From contig CALWUI010000012.1 of NCBI GenBank assembly GCA_944384705.1, positions 62,001-126,000 of the forward strand: DNA of 64,000 nt, read 5' to 3'. Shown one piece after another: positions 34,131-41,992 of this stretch (its first letter is position 1; every line of letters starts with the position of its first letter). This DNA is from an uncultured Clostridia bacterium (GTDB lineage: Bacteria; Bacillota; Clostridia; Oscillospirales; Acutalibacteraceae). The position numbers and the translations under genes are program-made. The notes under the pieces were generated by a model. That model did no database searches, was not told the DNA's origin, and saw only the letters and a program-made list of their open reading frames with translations.

Positions 34131-35148
34131 CTTAAGTTTATTGCAAAAACTTTGTGACGCTTACGGTATCTCTGGAAACGAAGCTTGTGTTAGAGATATA
34201 ATTTTAAAAGAAATTACTCCTTTTGTAAATAGTGTTAATGTTGACAACCTCGGCAATGTTATTGCTTTTAAGAAGGGGGCAAAACAAAACAAAACAAAAT
34301 TGATGCTTTCTGCCCATATGGATGAAGTCGGGTTTATTATAACTTATATTAATGATGATGGGATGTTAAAATTTGAAGCTGTTGGCGGAATCAATTCAGA
34401 CGTTATTTGTGGTAAAAGAGTTGTAGTTGGAAAAAGTAAAATTCCTGGCGTTATTGGCCTTAAGCCTGTACATCTTTTAAGTCCAGAAGAACGTCAGAAA
34501 AACGTTTCAATAAAAGATTTATATGTAGATATAGGTGCAACAAGTAGGGATGACGCTTTAAAATATATTTCTCAAGGCGATACTGTGTATTTTAATGCAA
34601 ATTATAGAGTTGAAAATAATATGATCAAATCTAAAGCTATTGATGATCGTGTTGGATGCTTTGTTTTAATTAACCTAATAAAGCAAGATTTGCCTTTTGA
34701 TATGTATTTTGTTTTTTCGGTTCAAGAAGAGATCGGACTGCGAGGAGCAAAGGTTGCTACGTTTAGAGTAAACCCTGATGCTGCTATTGTTGTTGAAGCA
34801 ACTACTGCTGCAGATATAAAAGGAACTTCTAATGAAAGACAGGTTTGCAAGGTTGGAGAAGGTGCTGTTATCTCTTTTATGGATAAAAGCACTATATACG
34901 ATAGGGATTATTACAATTTTGCACTAGAGCTTGCTAAAAAAAATAATATAAAGGTTCAAATAAAATCTGCTGTAACTGGAGGAAATGATTCTGGAGCTAT
35001 TCATCTATCTCGCTCCGGAGTAAAAACTATCGCGGTTTCTTTGCCCTGCAGATATTTACACAGCGCTTGTGGAATGATTTGTGTTGATGATTTATGTGCT
35101 GTAGAGAATTTAGTTCAAAAACTTTCAAGCAAAATTTGTAGCAATTAA
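34123..35148 (+). CDS. M42 family metallopeptidase, copy 2
   Basis: A 341-residue paralogue of the preceding protein with all M42 landmarks: LSAHMDEVGFI, KAIDDRVGCFVL, FSVQEEIGLRGAKVA, IVVEATTAADI and RYLHSACGM. Third-ligand position is Glu/Asp-like VVEA instead of the VDV of copy 1. The ATG at 34123 overlaps the first gene's stop and lies nine bases after GGGG. Tandem M42 genes are common in Clostridia and may form mixed or separate particles with different specificities. Confidence 0.92.
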   Translation: MNDLSLLQKLCDAYGISGNEACVRDIILKEITPFVNSVNVDNLGNVIAFKKGAKQNKTKLMLSAHMDEVGFIITYINDDGMLKFEAVGGINSDVICGKRVVVGKSKIPGVIGLKPVHLLSPEERQKNVSIKDLYVDIGATSRDDALKYISQGDTVYFNANYRVENNMIKSKAIDDRVGCFVLINLIKQDLPFDMYFVFSVQEEIGLRGAKVATFRVNPDAAIVVEATTAADIKGTSNERQVCKVGEGAVISFMDKSTIYDRDYYNFALELAKKNNIKVQIKSAVTGGNDSGAIHLSRSGVKTIAVSLPCRYLHSACGMICVDDLCAVENLVQKLSSKICSN

Positions 35149-35167
35149 TTTTTTTAGGAGATTGTTA

Positions 35168-36421
35168 ATGTTTAATATAAGCAAAAAAATTAAAGATTTA
35201 TCTCAAAAAGCAATGATCTTATGTGAAAATGAATTTAAAAAAATTGACAAGCAAACAGAATATAATCAGCAAAAGGTTTTAAAGGCATTTATTGATAATA
35301 GAGTAAGCGAAACACATTTTTCTGCGTCTACCGGATACGGCTATGGAGATACTGGAAGGGATATCTTAGACAAAGTTTTTGCACAGATTTTTGGTGCCGA
35401 AGATGCATTAGTCAGGCATAATTTTGTGAGCGGAACGCACGCATTAACAGTGGCTCTTTTTGGGATACTGCGCCCAGGAGATACAATTCTAAATATAACC
35501 GGACAGCCATACGATACCTTGCAAGAAGTTATTGGTATTAATAGTAGCAAAAAAGATTTCGGATCGTTACAAGATTTTGGAGTTAATTATAAGCAAATTT
35601 CTTTAATTGAAAACGGCTCAATTAATTTTAAAGAATTGGAAAAAACACTTACAAAAAATATAAAATTGGTCTACATGCAGAGATCTCGCGGCTATTCTAT
35701 AAGACCGGCTTTGTCTATAAACAGTATAAAAGAAATTACGCAAATCATAAAAAAAATTGCACCACAATGTATTATTCTTCTAGATAATTGTTATGGAGAA
35801 TTTGTAGGCTACGAAGAACCGCTTTTAAATGGAGTTGATTTAATTGCAGGCTCATTAATAAAAAATCCCGGAGGAGGGATTGCGCCCACCGGTGGATATA
35901 TAGCCGGAAAAAACTATTTAATAGAAAGATGTTCCTATAGGCTTACAACACCCGGAACAGGTAAAGAAATCGGTGCAACACTTGGCTTTAATCGAGAATT
36001 TTTTATGGGGATTTTTAATGCACCTCATGTTGTAGGAGAAGCACTTAAAACTGCTGTATTTTCTGCAGCGTTGTTTGAGCTTTTAGGTTATAGCGTTACG
36101 CCCAAATATAATGAGCCTCGTGACGATATAATTCAAGTTTTAAAACTTGATAATAAAGAGGATTTAATTTTATTTTGTCAAAGTATTCAATCCGCCTCTC
36201 CAATTGATTCATTTGTAAATCCCGAGCCATGGAATATGCCAGGATATGAAAGTCAAGTTATTATGGCTGCAGGAACATTTACGCTAGGTGCTTCAATTGA
36301 ATTATCTGCTGATGCCCCACTTAGAGAACCTTATGCTGTCTTTTTGCAGGGTGGAATAAATTTTCACAGCGCAAAAATTGCTATTATGGCAGCGGCTGAT
36401 AAACTCATAAATAAAAATTAA
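35168..36421 (+). CDS. methionine gamma-lyase family protein (PLP enzyme, YnbB/aluminium-resistance type)
   Basis: A 417-residue PLP-dependent fold-type I protein. The family motif STGYGYGDTGRDILDKVFA is near residue 55. FVSGTHALTVALFGILRPGD surrounds the cofactor region, and SLIKNPGGGIAPTGGYIAG holds the likely PLP lysine. The family is annotated as methionine gamma-lyase or aluminium resistance protein, but its true reaction is not established. The ATG at 35168 lies seven bases after AGGAG. It sits between the M42 pair and tadA; the more usual neighbours hfq/miaA are not present. Confidence 0.88.
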   Translation: MFNISKKIKDLSQKAMILCENEFKKIDKQTEYNQQKVLKAFIDNRVSETHFSASTGYGYGDTGRDILDKVFAQIFGAEDALVRHNFVSGTHALTVALFGILRPGDTILNITGQPYDTLQEVIGINSSKKDFGSLQDFGVNYKQISLIENGSINFKELEKTLTKNIKLVYMQRSRGYSIRPALSINSIKEITQIIKKIAPQCIILLDNCYGEFVGYEEPLLNGVDLIAGSLIKNPGGGIAPTGGYIAGKNYLIERCSYRLTTPGTGKEIGATLGFNREFFMGIFNAPHVVGEALKTAVFSAALFELLGYSVTPKYNEPRDDIIQVLKLDNKEDLILFCQSIQSASPIDSFVNPEPWNMPGYESQVIMAAGTFTLGASIELSADAPLREPYAVFLQGGINFHSAKIAIMAAADKLINKN

Positions 36422-36453
36422 TTTTTATTATTGTTACTTTTGGAGGAAATTTT

Positions 36454-36909
36454 TTGATTTTAGATGATAATTATTTTATGAATGAAGCACTAAAACTTGC
36501 AAATATGTCCTATATTGAGGAGGAAGTCCCTGTAGGTGCAGTCATAGTTAAAAATTACAGCATAATAGCAATGGGCAGAAATAGACGAGAGAAACAAAGG
36601 AATGTAATCAGCCATGCAGAAGTTGAAGCTATAAGTAACGCTTGCAGAGTTTTAAATGGTTGGCGTTTATTTGAGTGCGAACTTTTTGTAACGCTGGAAC
36701 CTTGTCCTATGTGTGCTGGTGCTATTATAAATTCTCGCATTAAACGAGTCGTTTTTGGTGCTAAAGATCCAAAATCTGGCTCGTTTGGATCTATTATAGA
36801 TTTGTTAAAATATGATTATAATCATAAACCCAAAATAAAAAGTGGCATTCTAAAAAAAGAATGCTCACAGATATTAATTAATTTTTTTAAAAATCTAAGA
36901 TCAAAATGA
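36454..36909 (+). CDS. tadA: tRNA-specific adenosine deaminase
   Basis: A 151-residue zinc deaminase converting A34 to inosine in tRNA-Arg(ACG). Zinc/catalytic motifs H-A-E in VISHAEVEAI (about residue 55) and P-C-x2-C in LEPCPMCAGAI (about residues 84-90) are intact, and the length is normal. Start is TTG, seven bases after GGAGG. It ends the plus-strand group and converges on a short orphan gene. Confidence 0.93.
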   Translation: MILDDNYFMNEALKLANMSYIEEEVPVGAVIVKNYSIIAMGRNRREKQRNVISHAEVEAISNACRVLNGWRLFECELFVTLEPCPMCAGAIINSRIKRVVFGAKDPKSGSFGSIIDLLKYDYNHKPKIKSGILKKECSQILINFFKNLRSK

Positions 36910-36914
36910 AATTC

Positions 36915-37202
36915 TTATTTAACTTCGATATATTGCACAGAAAGATCCTGTAGTATATCTAAAAAGTTACCTGCACCAATACTATTTTCATACATAAAAA
37001 GCAGTATGTTTTTAGCTTCTAGTTCATTAATATTTTTGCATAAACATTTTATATGATAATTATCTTGCGCTTGTATATGTAAAATATTTAAAAAGATGTC
37101 GTTCACTAGCACGTCTGCAAAATAAATTACTTCATGTTCATCTTGTATTTTTTCAATTTTAGAATAGTTTTTTACGTATTTACATATTTGAACTCTTTTC
37201 AT
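36915..37202 (-). CDS. hypothetical protein, 95 residues
   Basis: I do not recognise this gene with confidence. The ATG at 37202 has AGGAG eight bases upstream, supporting translation. The product is a small, soluble, mixed alpha/beta protein without signal peptide: an N-terminal basic segment, two predicted strands around residues 22-45, then helices ending NFLDILQDLSVQYIEVK. The overall plan loosely recalls short clostridial DUF6514 proteins, but the similarity is weak. It is convergent with tadA (5-bp gap) and its 5' side faces a 443-bp non-coding interval. Confidence 0.55.
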   Translation of the reverse strand: MKRVQICKYVKNYSKIEKIQDEHEVIYFADVLVNDIFLNILHIQAQDNYHIKCLCKNINELEAKNILLFMYENSIGAGNFLDILQDLSVQYIEVK

Positions 37203-37267
37203 GATTAATTCTCCTTGCACAAAATAAATTTACTCTCTAAAGTATAATTAAAGTTGAACTTGTTTTC

Positions 37268-37274
37268 TGTCGAA
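37268..37274 (+). promoter_or_regulatory. exact Spo0A-box heptamer
   Basis: TGTCGAA lies 15 bp upstream of the -35 element at 37290. A heptamer of this composition is expected several times by chance in 64 kb of both strands, so its position next to a good promoter is the only support. Confidence 0.25.
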
Positions 37275-37289
37275 GTTTTTAGAGTCTCG

Positions 37290-37318
37290 TTGACTTTATA
37301 AAAAAAATATATTAAAAT
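37290..37318 (+). promoter_or_regulatory. sigma-A type promoter in the 37.2-37.6 kb intergenic interval
   Basis: TTGACT (37290-37295) and TAAAAT (37313-37318), each 5 of 6 to consensus, with a 17-bp spacer. Transcription would begin near 37325, with no gene until 37646 and an intrinsic terminator at 37548. Confidence 0.55.
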
Positions 37319-37457
37319 AATTTATGTATATTTCTGTAAATAAGCCAAATAAAAATATTTTGATTTGCTTTTTGAAAATATATTTTTTTTGAGCATGGAG
37401 CAGGATTTGTGAGTTAATATATTATAGTAGTATGTTTTTGTTTGGCACCCTTTCTGA

Positions 37458-37485
37458 TTATAAAATAATTATAATTATTTTATAA
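37458..37485. repeat. 28-bp perfect palindrome, all A/T
   Basis: Every base from 37458 pairs with its partner up to 37485, giving uninterrupted two-fold symmetry. It lies 161 bp upstream of the XRE gene and inside the predicted transcript. It could be a dimeric repressor operator or an RNA hairpin with a 12-bp stem. Confidence 0.6.
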
Positions 37486-37547
37486 AAATTTTACTACGGA
37501 TTCCAAAATATGTCAGCTAATTTAAAGATACACTTTATTTATTTTTT

Positions 37548-37580
37548 GGGGGTCATTATGACTCCCTATTTTTTATATTT
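37548..37580 (+). terminator. intrinsic terminator upstream of the XRE gene
   Basis: GGGGGTCA pairs with TGACTCCC (37548-37566, one G-T wobble, loop TTA) and is followed by TATTTTTT. It lies 66 bp before the ATG of the XRE gene, so it either ends an independent RNA or attenuates the regulator. Confidence 0.7.
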
Positions 37581-37645
37581 TTAGTTAGAAATTTTTTACT
37601 TTATTTTTTGTTTATTTGGATAATTATTTTTCGGTGGTGTAAAAA

Positions 37646-38266
37646 ATGTTTGAAAATGAATCTAGAATAGATCGAGTTAAACGGTTTTCTAAAATTTGGT
37701 GGAAGTCCAGGGCTGATGCAGGCAAATCGCAAGAATTTATGGCGCTTGGTATCGGTGTTTCAAGAAAAACCATACAGAATTGGGAAAAAGGCCTCAGCTC
37801 ACCAAGTTTTTTTCAGGCAACTGAATGGTTTCGTCTTTTGGGAATTAGCCCTAGAAAATATTTTCTCGAGTTTTTGTACCCAAATCTTTTTGCTGTAAAA
37901 AATTCAGATGGTGAAACAAGGTTAGACGAAATCCTTATAAATATGATAAAAAATTTTAGTGTTGTCGAAAAAGAGCAGCTTATCTATCTTATGACAGGCA
38001 ATCATGGCAGTTCTTGGCTTGCACTTCTACAGTTATTTTCTATATACTGTCAAATATCTTTTCAATCAAGAGCAACTATTGCTAGAAGTATATTAGAAAA
38101 TTATGAAATAGAAAAAATAACCGAAAAACTTATTAATCCAAATAAAACTAAAATAGATTTGGATATGTTAGAGGCAGCAATTTTGCAATGTAAGGCTGCT
38201 GCCAAGAACAAAGATTCAGGATATTCAACCATTAATTATGAGAATAATAATATTGACATTTTTTAA
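37646..38266 (+). CDS. XRE-family helix-turn-helix regulator
   Basis: A 206-residue protein with an N-terminal Cro/CI-type HTH (about residues 24-75: GKSQEFMALGIGVSRKTIQNWEKGLSSPS). A helical C-terminal region of unknown fold follows (EKEQLIYLMTGNHGSSWLALLQLFSIYCQ). I recall similar proteins in Ruminococcaceae, with the N-terminal RIDRVKRFSKIWWKSRADAGKSQEF highly conserved (25 residues, described here by its start IDRVKRF and end KSQEF). Target genes are unknown. The start ATG follows GGTGGTGTAAAAA, a weak ribosome-binding site. The palindrome upstream is a plausible operator. Confidence 0.8.
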   Translation: MFENESRIDRVKRFSKIWWKSRADAGKSQEFMALGIGVSRKTIQNWEKGLSSPSFFQATEWFRLLGISPRKYFLEFLYPNLFAVKNSDGETRLDEILINMIKNFSVVEKEQLIYLMTGNHGSSWLALLQLFSIYCQISFQSRATIARSILENYEIEKITEKLINPNKTKIDLDMLEAAILQCKAAAKNKDSGYSTINYENNNIDIF

Positions 38267-38311
38267 AACGGAAACAAAAATGTAGATTTTTTTATACTAA
38301 ACTTTAGTAAT

Positions 38312-39184
38312 TTACTTTGATTTTATATAATCAGAATATTCCTCTAAACACATTGATAAAGTCCTCATCTTATATGCATGATACTTTCCCACAAAGCGAA
38401 AACAGTAAGGATTGCAATCTTTACCTGTTTTGTCAACTTTGTCAGATGGATATCTCTGTATAAAACCGTAATTTACACAATTATTTACAAGCCATTTATA
38501 GGCAGCAGAAGATAGAAATTCAATCTCGTTTTTATTTGGAGAATAAATATCAACCAGTAATCCGGTTTGATATTCTGATTTGCCAGGAGATGAAACAAGT
38601 CTTTCTGCATAAGCTTCTGCCCTAACTATTGTGAAACCTTCATTTAAAAATTTGTTTAATTTTTTATTGTAATTTTCATTTATAACATTTTCTGGAACGT
38701 ATCCTTTGGAAAGGCTCAGTTCATATCCTAGGGCTTTAGCTTCATTTAAAAGTTTATCAAGATTTTCAGACAAAACCACATCGCATTCAATTTGCATATA
38801 ATGAATCAAATTTGGTTTATAATTTTTAGGTATAGGTGTTTTCGAATTAACAACTAATAAATAATTTTTATTATATTCTTCATCTTTTAAAAAACATTTT
38901 TTTATGTTAATATCTTTATGGGAATCAGGAACAAGTTTTTCTTTTACAGAAGCACATAATCCTCCTGTTAAAATTAATATTGAAGTTAAAGGTAAAGCTA
39001 TTAGTAGTATTTTTATAAAATTTTTTCTACTCCATTTTCTACAAACAAATTCATTTCTTTTTTCTGGTAATGAAAATATTTTAGACTTTCTTTTTTGGCA
39101 TGCGAATAAAGGTTCGGCAGAAATATCTTCAAAACGTTTGATGCGAATTGGTAATAAATTCTTTTTTAATATAAATTTTTTCAT
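38312..39184 (-). CDS. VanY-like (M15B) protein with degenerate zinc site
   Basis: A 290-residue type II membrane protein: about 50 basic cytoplasmic residues, one helix (about residues 55-78) and an extracellular domain similar to D-alanyl-D-alanine carboxypeptidases of family M15B. The usual SEHQTGLA-D motif reads SEYQTGLLVDI, so the His ligand is Tyr. The usual EPWHFRYVG reads NPYCFRFVG, replacing the catalytic Glu and the His ligand. The SGYRS motif reads KGYVPE. Hydrolysis is therefore unlikely; a peptidoglycan-binding role is possible. The ATG at 39184 has AGGGAG twelve bases upstream. Confidence 0.75.
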   Translation of the reverse strand: MKKFILKKNLLPIRIKRFEDISAEPLFACQKRKSKIFSLPEKRNEFVCRKWSRKNFIKILLIALPLTSILILTGGLCASVKEKLVPDSHKDINIKKCFLKDEEYNKNYLLVVNSKTPIPKNYKPNLIHYMQIECDVVLSENLDKLLNEAKALGYELSLSKGYVPENVINENYNKKLNKFLNEGFTIVRAEAYAERLVSSPGKSEYQTGLLVDIYSPNKNEIEFLSSAAYKWLVNNCVNYGFIQRYPSDKVDKTGKDCNPYCFRFVGKYHAYKMRTLSMCLEEYSDYIKSK

Positions 39185-39270
39185 ATAATGACTAAACTCC
39201 CTAAAAAACACATTATTTTTAGTTTACATCCTAAAAAATATGTTTTCAAGAAAAACTTTTAGTATTGATT

Positions 39271-39299
39271 TTGTAAAATTTAGTATGTTATACTATAAT
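39271..39299 (+). promoter_or_regulatory. pyk: promoter of pyruvate kinase
   Basis: TTGTAA (39271-39276) and TATAAT (39294-39299), spacer 17 bp, with the AGGAGGTG ribosome-binding site just downstream. Confidence 0.65.
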
Positions 39300-39326
39300 A
39301 TCAAAAATTCAGGAGGTGAATTTACT

Positions 39327-41069
39327 TTGAGGAAAACAAAAATTGTATGTACCCTCGGTCCTTCTACTGATAATGTTAATATACTGAAAGAATTAATGTT
39401 AAATGGTATGGATGTTGTAAGAATCAATGTGTCTCATCAAGATCATCAAAAACATCTAGAACGAGTAGAAATGGTTAAAAGTTTAAGAGAAAAACTAGAT
39501 CTGCCTATTGCATTACTACTCGATACCAAAGGTCCAGAGATACGAATTGGAAAATTTAAATTAGATAAAATAGAATTAAAAAAAGGACAAACTTTTACTT
39601 TAACTTCTGATGAACTCTTAGGTGATAGTTCTATTGTAAGCGTCAGTTTTAAAAACCTCATAAATGAGGTTATGGTTGGAACCAAAATTCTTATTGATGA
39701 CGGGTTAATTGGTCTTTTGGTAAAAAAAATCGAAAATAAAAATATAATTTGTAAAGTGCTCAACAGCGGTTTTTTGTCTGCAAACAAGAGCATTAACATT
39801 CCTGGAATAAAACTTTCAATTCCTTTTATCGACAAGAAAGATATCGATGATATAAAATTTGCTGTAGAGCAGGATTTCGACTTTATTGCAGCGTCATTTA
39901 CAAGAAGCGCTGATGATATTATAAAACTACAAAAGGAATTATCAAAATTTGGTGGCAATAATATAAAAATAATAGCTAAAATAGAAAACTCTGATGGAAT
40001 AAATAATATTGACGAAATTATCAAAATTTCGGACGGCATTATGGTTGCAAGAGGTGATTTAGGTGTTGAGGTGCCACTTGAGAATATTCCTATCATACAG
40101 AAACAGTTAATAAAAAAAGCTTGTGACGCTGGGAAACATGTAATAACTGCAACTCAAATGCTAGACTCTATGATAAAAAATCCTAGACCAACTCGCGCAG
40201 AAGTAAATGATGTAGCTAACGCTATTTATGATGGTACAGGTGCAATAATGCTATCAGGAGAAACTGCCGCAGGGTTTTATCCAATCGAAGCAGTAAAGAT
40301 TATGGCATCGATTGCTAAAAAAACAGAATCCGATGTTGATTATAAAGAGAGATTTTTTAAATTACCTATTGAGTCAAAAAAAGCTATTCCCTCTGCTGTG
40401 TCTCATGCAACTTGTACTACTGCGATCGATTTGGGTGCGGCATTTATATTGACAGTTACAAAATCTGGAACGACAGCTCAATTTGTCTCCAGATATCGAC
40501 CTAACTGTCCCATAATTGCATGTTCTACAGAAGCTTCTGTGGTTCGCCAAATGAACCTCTTATGGGGGGTTATTCCTCTTAAAATAAAAAAAGAGGGAGA
40601 GAATTTAAATCAGCTTTTTGATAATGCTATAAATGCCGCTTATGAGAAAAAATATATAAAATCTGGAGACCTGGTTATAATAACTGCAGGTCTTCCCCTT
40701 GGTCATGTATATGGTACAAATTTTTTAAAAGTTCACGTTGTTGGTAAGACTCTAATTTGGGGTGATGGAATTAATAATGCTTCTATAAAAGGACGTTTAT
40801 GCATATGTAAAAGTGAATCTGAGGCTTTAAAAAAATTTCAGTTTGGAGATATACTAGTTATTCCAGAAGTTTCAAAAAGACTTATAAAAATAATAGATAA
40901 TGCCAGTGCTGTTATTGTAGAAGCTTCTAGTGTTAATTTTTATGCAAGCATTCCAGAGATTTCTTATAACAAGCCAATTATAACTGGGGCAAAAAATGCT
41001 ACAAATATCTTAAAAGATGGTAACTTTGTAACTGTAGATGCTCAAAGGGGAATTGTTTTTGAAGATTAA
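39327..41069 (+). CDS. pyk: pyruvate kinase with C-terminal PEP-mobilising-like domain
   Basis: A 580-residue glycolytic enzyme making pyruvate and ATP. KTKIVCTLGPSTD, RINVSHQ, LLDTKGPEIRIG, KIENSDGI, MVARGDLGVE (signature) and ITATQMLDSMIKNPRPTRAE cover the catalytic barrel; TKSGTTAQFVSRYRP is in the allosteric domain. An extra C-terminal domain (about residues 470-580), as in Bacillus Pyk, is present. However, its TSHAA motif is replaced by VNFYAS, so the swivelling His is absent. Start TTG follows AGGAGGTGAATTTAC. The 3' end overlaps convergent ispE by four bases. Confidence 0.95.
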   Translation: MRKTKIVCTLGPSTDNVNILKELMLNGMDVVRINVSHQDHQKHLERVEMVKSLREKLDLPIALLLDTKGPEIRIGKFKLDKIELKKGQTFTLTSDELLGDSSIVSVSFKNLINEVMVGTKILIDDGLIGLLVKKIENKNIICKVLNSGFLSANKSINIPGIKLSIPFIDKKDIDDIKFAVEQDFDFIAASFTRSADDIIKLQKELSKFGGNNIKIIAKIENSDGINNIDEIIKISDGIMVARGDLGVEVPLENIPIIQKQLIKKACDAGKHVITATQMLDSMIKNPRPTRAEVNDVANAIYDGTGAIMLSGETAAGFYPIEAVKIMASIAKKTESDVDYKERFFKLPIESKKAIPSAVSHATCTTAIDLGAAFILTVTKSGTTAQFVSRYRPNCPIIACSTEASVVRQMNLLWGVIPLKIKKEGENLNQLFDNAINAAYEKKYIKSGDLVIITAGLPLGHVYGTNFLKVHVVGKTLIWGDGINNASIKGRLCICKSESEALKKFQFGDILVIPEVSKRLIKIIDNASAVIVEASSVNFYASIPEISYNKPIITGAKNATNILKDGNFVTVDAQRGIVFED

Positions 41070-41941
41070 TTCTGCAGATGGCAACCATAATTTAATGACG
41101 TTACTAGAAAAACTTCATTATAATTCATTTTTAACTTGATTGCACAAAGTCTTGCTTTTTTTCTCGTATCAAATATACCATAAACTGCAGAACCAGTTCC
41201 TGTCATGCATGCATTTAAAGCACCATTTTCAATCAAAAAATTTTTAAGATTTGTTATTTCTTTACCATCAATTACATTTTCAAATTTGTTATAAATACTT
41301 TTAGCTGTAGCTAACAGGTTTTTTGCATTTAAAGCAGAGATTACATCAGCTACAGTTTTATTTTTTTCTACATTTAGAAAAGCGTCACAAGCTTGGTATG
41401 CGGTTTTTGTCGATATTGAAAAATCAGGCTTTACAATGACCATATAGCATTGCATAATTTGTGCTACCGACGAAAGTTCTGTTCCTATTCCAGAAGCTAA
41501 CATCGTCCCACCCAAAATATTAAAAGGAACATCTGTGCCTATTTTGGCTCCAATAGCAATTAAATCATTTTTAGAAATTTTACAATTAAATAGTTCATTA
41601 AGTCCAATAAGTGTAGCTGCTGCGTCACTACTGCCACCAGCTAATCCAGCACCAATAGGAATAGATTTTTTTATCCTTATATTTATTCCTGGATTTAAAA
41701 TTTTGGTAAAGGCAAAAAATTCTTGTGCGGCAATATAAGCTGTATTTTTCTCAAGATCCACTGGAATTTTGGGGTTGCTTATTATTTGAATATCTTTTTT
41801 GTCTGTTTTTTTTATAATTATTTGATCAAATAAACTTACTGATTGCATTATCATATTAACTTCATGATATCCATCTTTGCGTTTTTTAATAACATCTAAG
41901 TATAAATTAATTTTAGCCGGTGCATTAACTATAACTTTCAT
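41066..41941 (-). CDS. ispE: 4-diphosphocytidyl-2-C-methyl-D-erythritol kinase
   Basis: A 291-residue GHMP-family kinase of the MEP pathway. VNAPAKINLYLDV at the N terminus, the ATP-binding IPIGAGLAGGSSDAAATL (about residues 90-107) and GTGSAVYGIF near the C terminus are conserved. With the IspH fusion at 22.8 kb it shows that the organism makes isoprenoids by the MEP route. Start ATG is seven bases after GGGAG. It overlaps the pyk stop by four bases on the opposite strand. Confidence 0.94.
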   Translation of the reverse strand: MKVIVNAPAKINLYLDVIKKRKDGYHEVNMIMQSVSLFDQIIIKKTDKKDIQIISNPKIPVDLEKNTAYIAAQEFFAFTKILNPGINIRIKKSIPIGAGLAGGSSDAAATLIGLNELFNCKISKNDLIAIGAKIGTDVPFNILGGTMLASGIGTELSSVAQIMQCYMVIVKPDFSISTKTAYQACDAFLNVEKNKTVADVISALNAKNLLATAKSIYNKFENVIDGKEITNLKNFLIENGALNACMTGTGSAVYGIFDTRKKARLCAIKLKMNYNEVFLVTSLNYGCHLQN

Positions 41942-41992
41942 ATTTTCGCTCCCAAACTCATTTTAACAATTAAATTTTATTATATTTTTTAA

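Larger units (their letters stand above)
37325..37580 (+). ncRNA. candidate non-coding RNA or regulatory leader of the XRE gene
   Basis: Between the promoter and the terminator lie about 245 bases without a supported gene. Frames up to 24 codons exist but none has a ribosome-binding site. The stretch holds a 28-bp perfect palindrome (37458-37485) and ends in a GC-rich hairpin with a T-tract. It could be a free small RNA or a terminator-controlled leader for the regulator gene at 37646. I could not match it to a riboswitch, 6S, SRP or T-box RNA by eye. Confidence 0.4.

Noticed and set aside
34123-35148. Possible recent duplication of M42 genes
   Set aside because: The two products differ at most positions outside the active site, so duplication is old and tandem M42 genes are ordinary in Clostridia.
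37321-37580. Short coding frames of 18-24 codons inside the candidate RNA
   Set aside because: None has a ribosome-binding site, and their products are hydrophobic AT-rich peptides; a leaderless reading of the one at 37324 cannot be excluded but is unsupported.
39446-40096. 216-codon open frame on the minus strand inside pyruvate kinase
   Set aside because: Antisense shadow of a well-conserved gene, with no ribosome-binding site and a low-complexity Ile/Ser/Leu-rich product typical of reversed AT-rich coding DNA.
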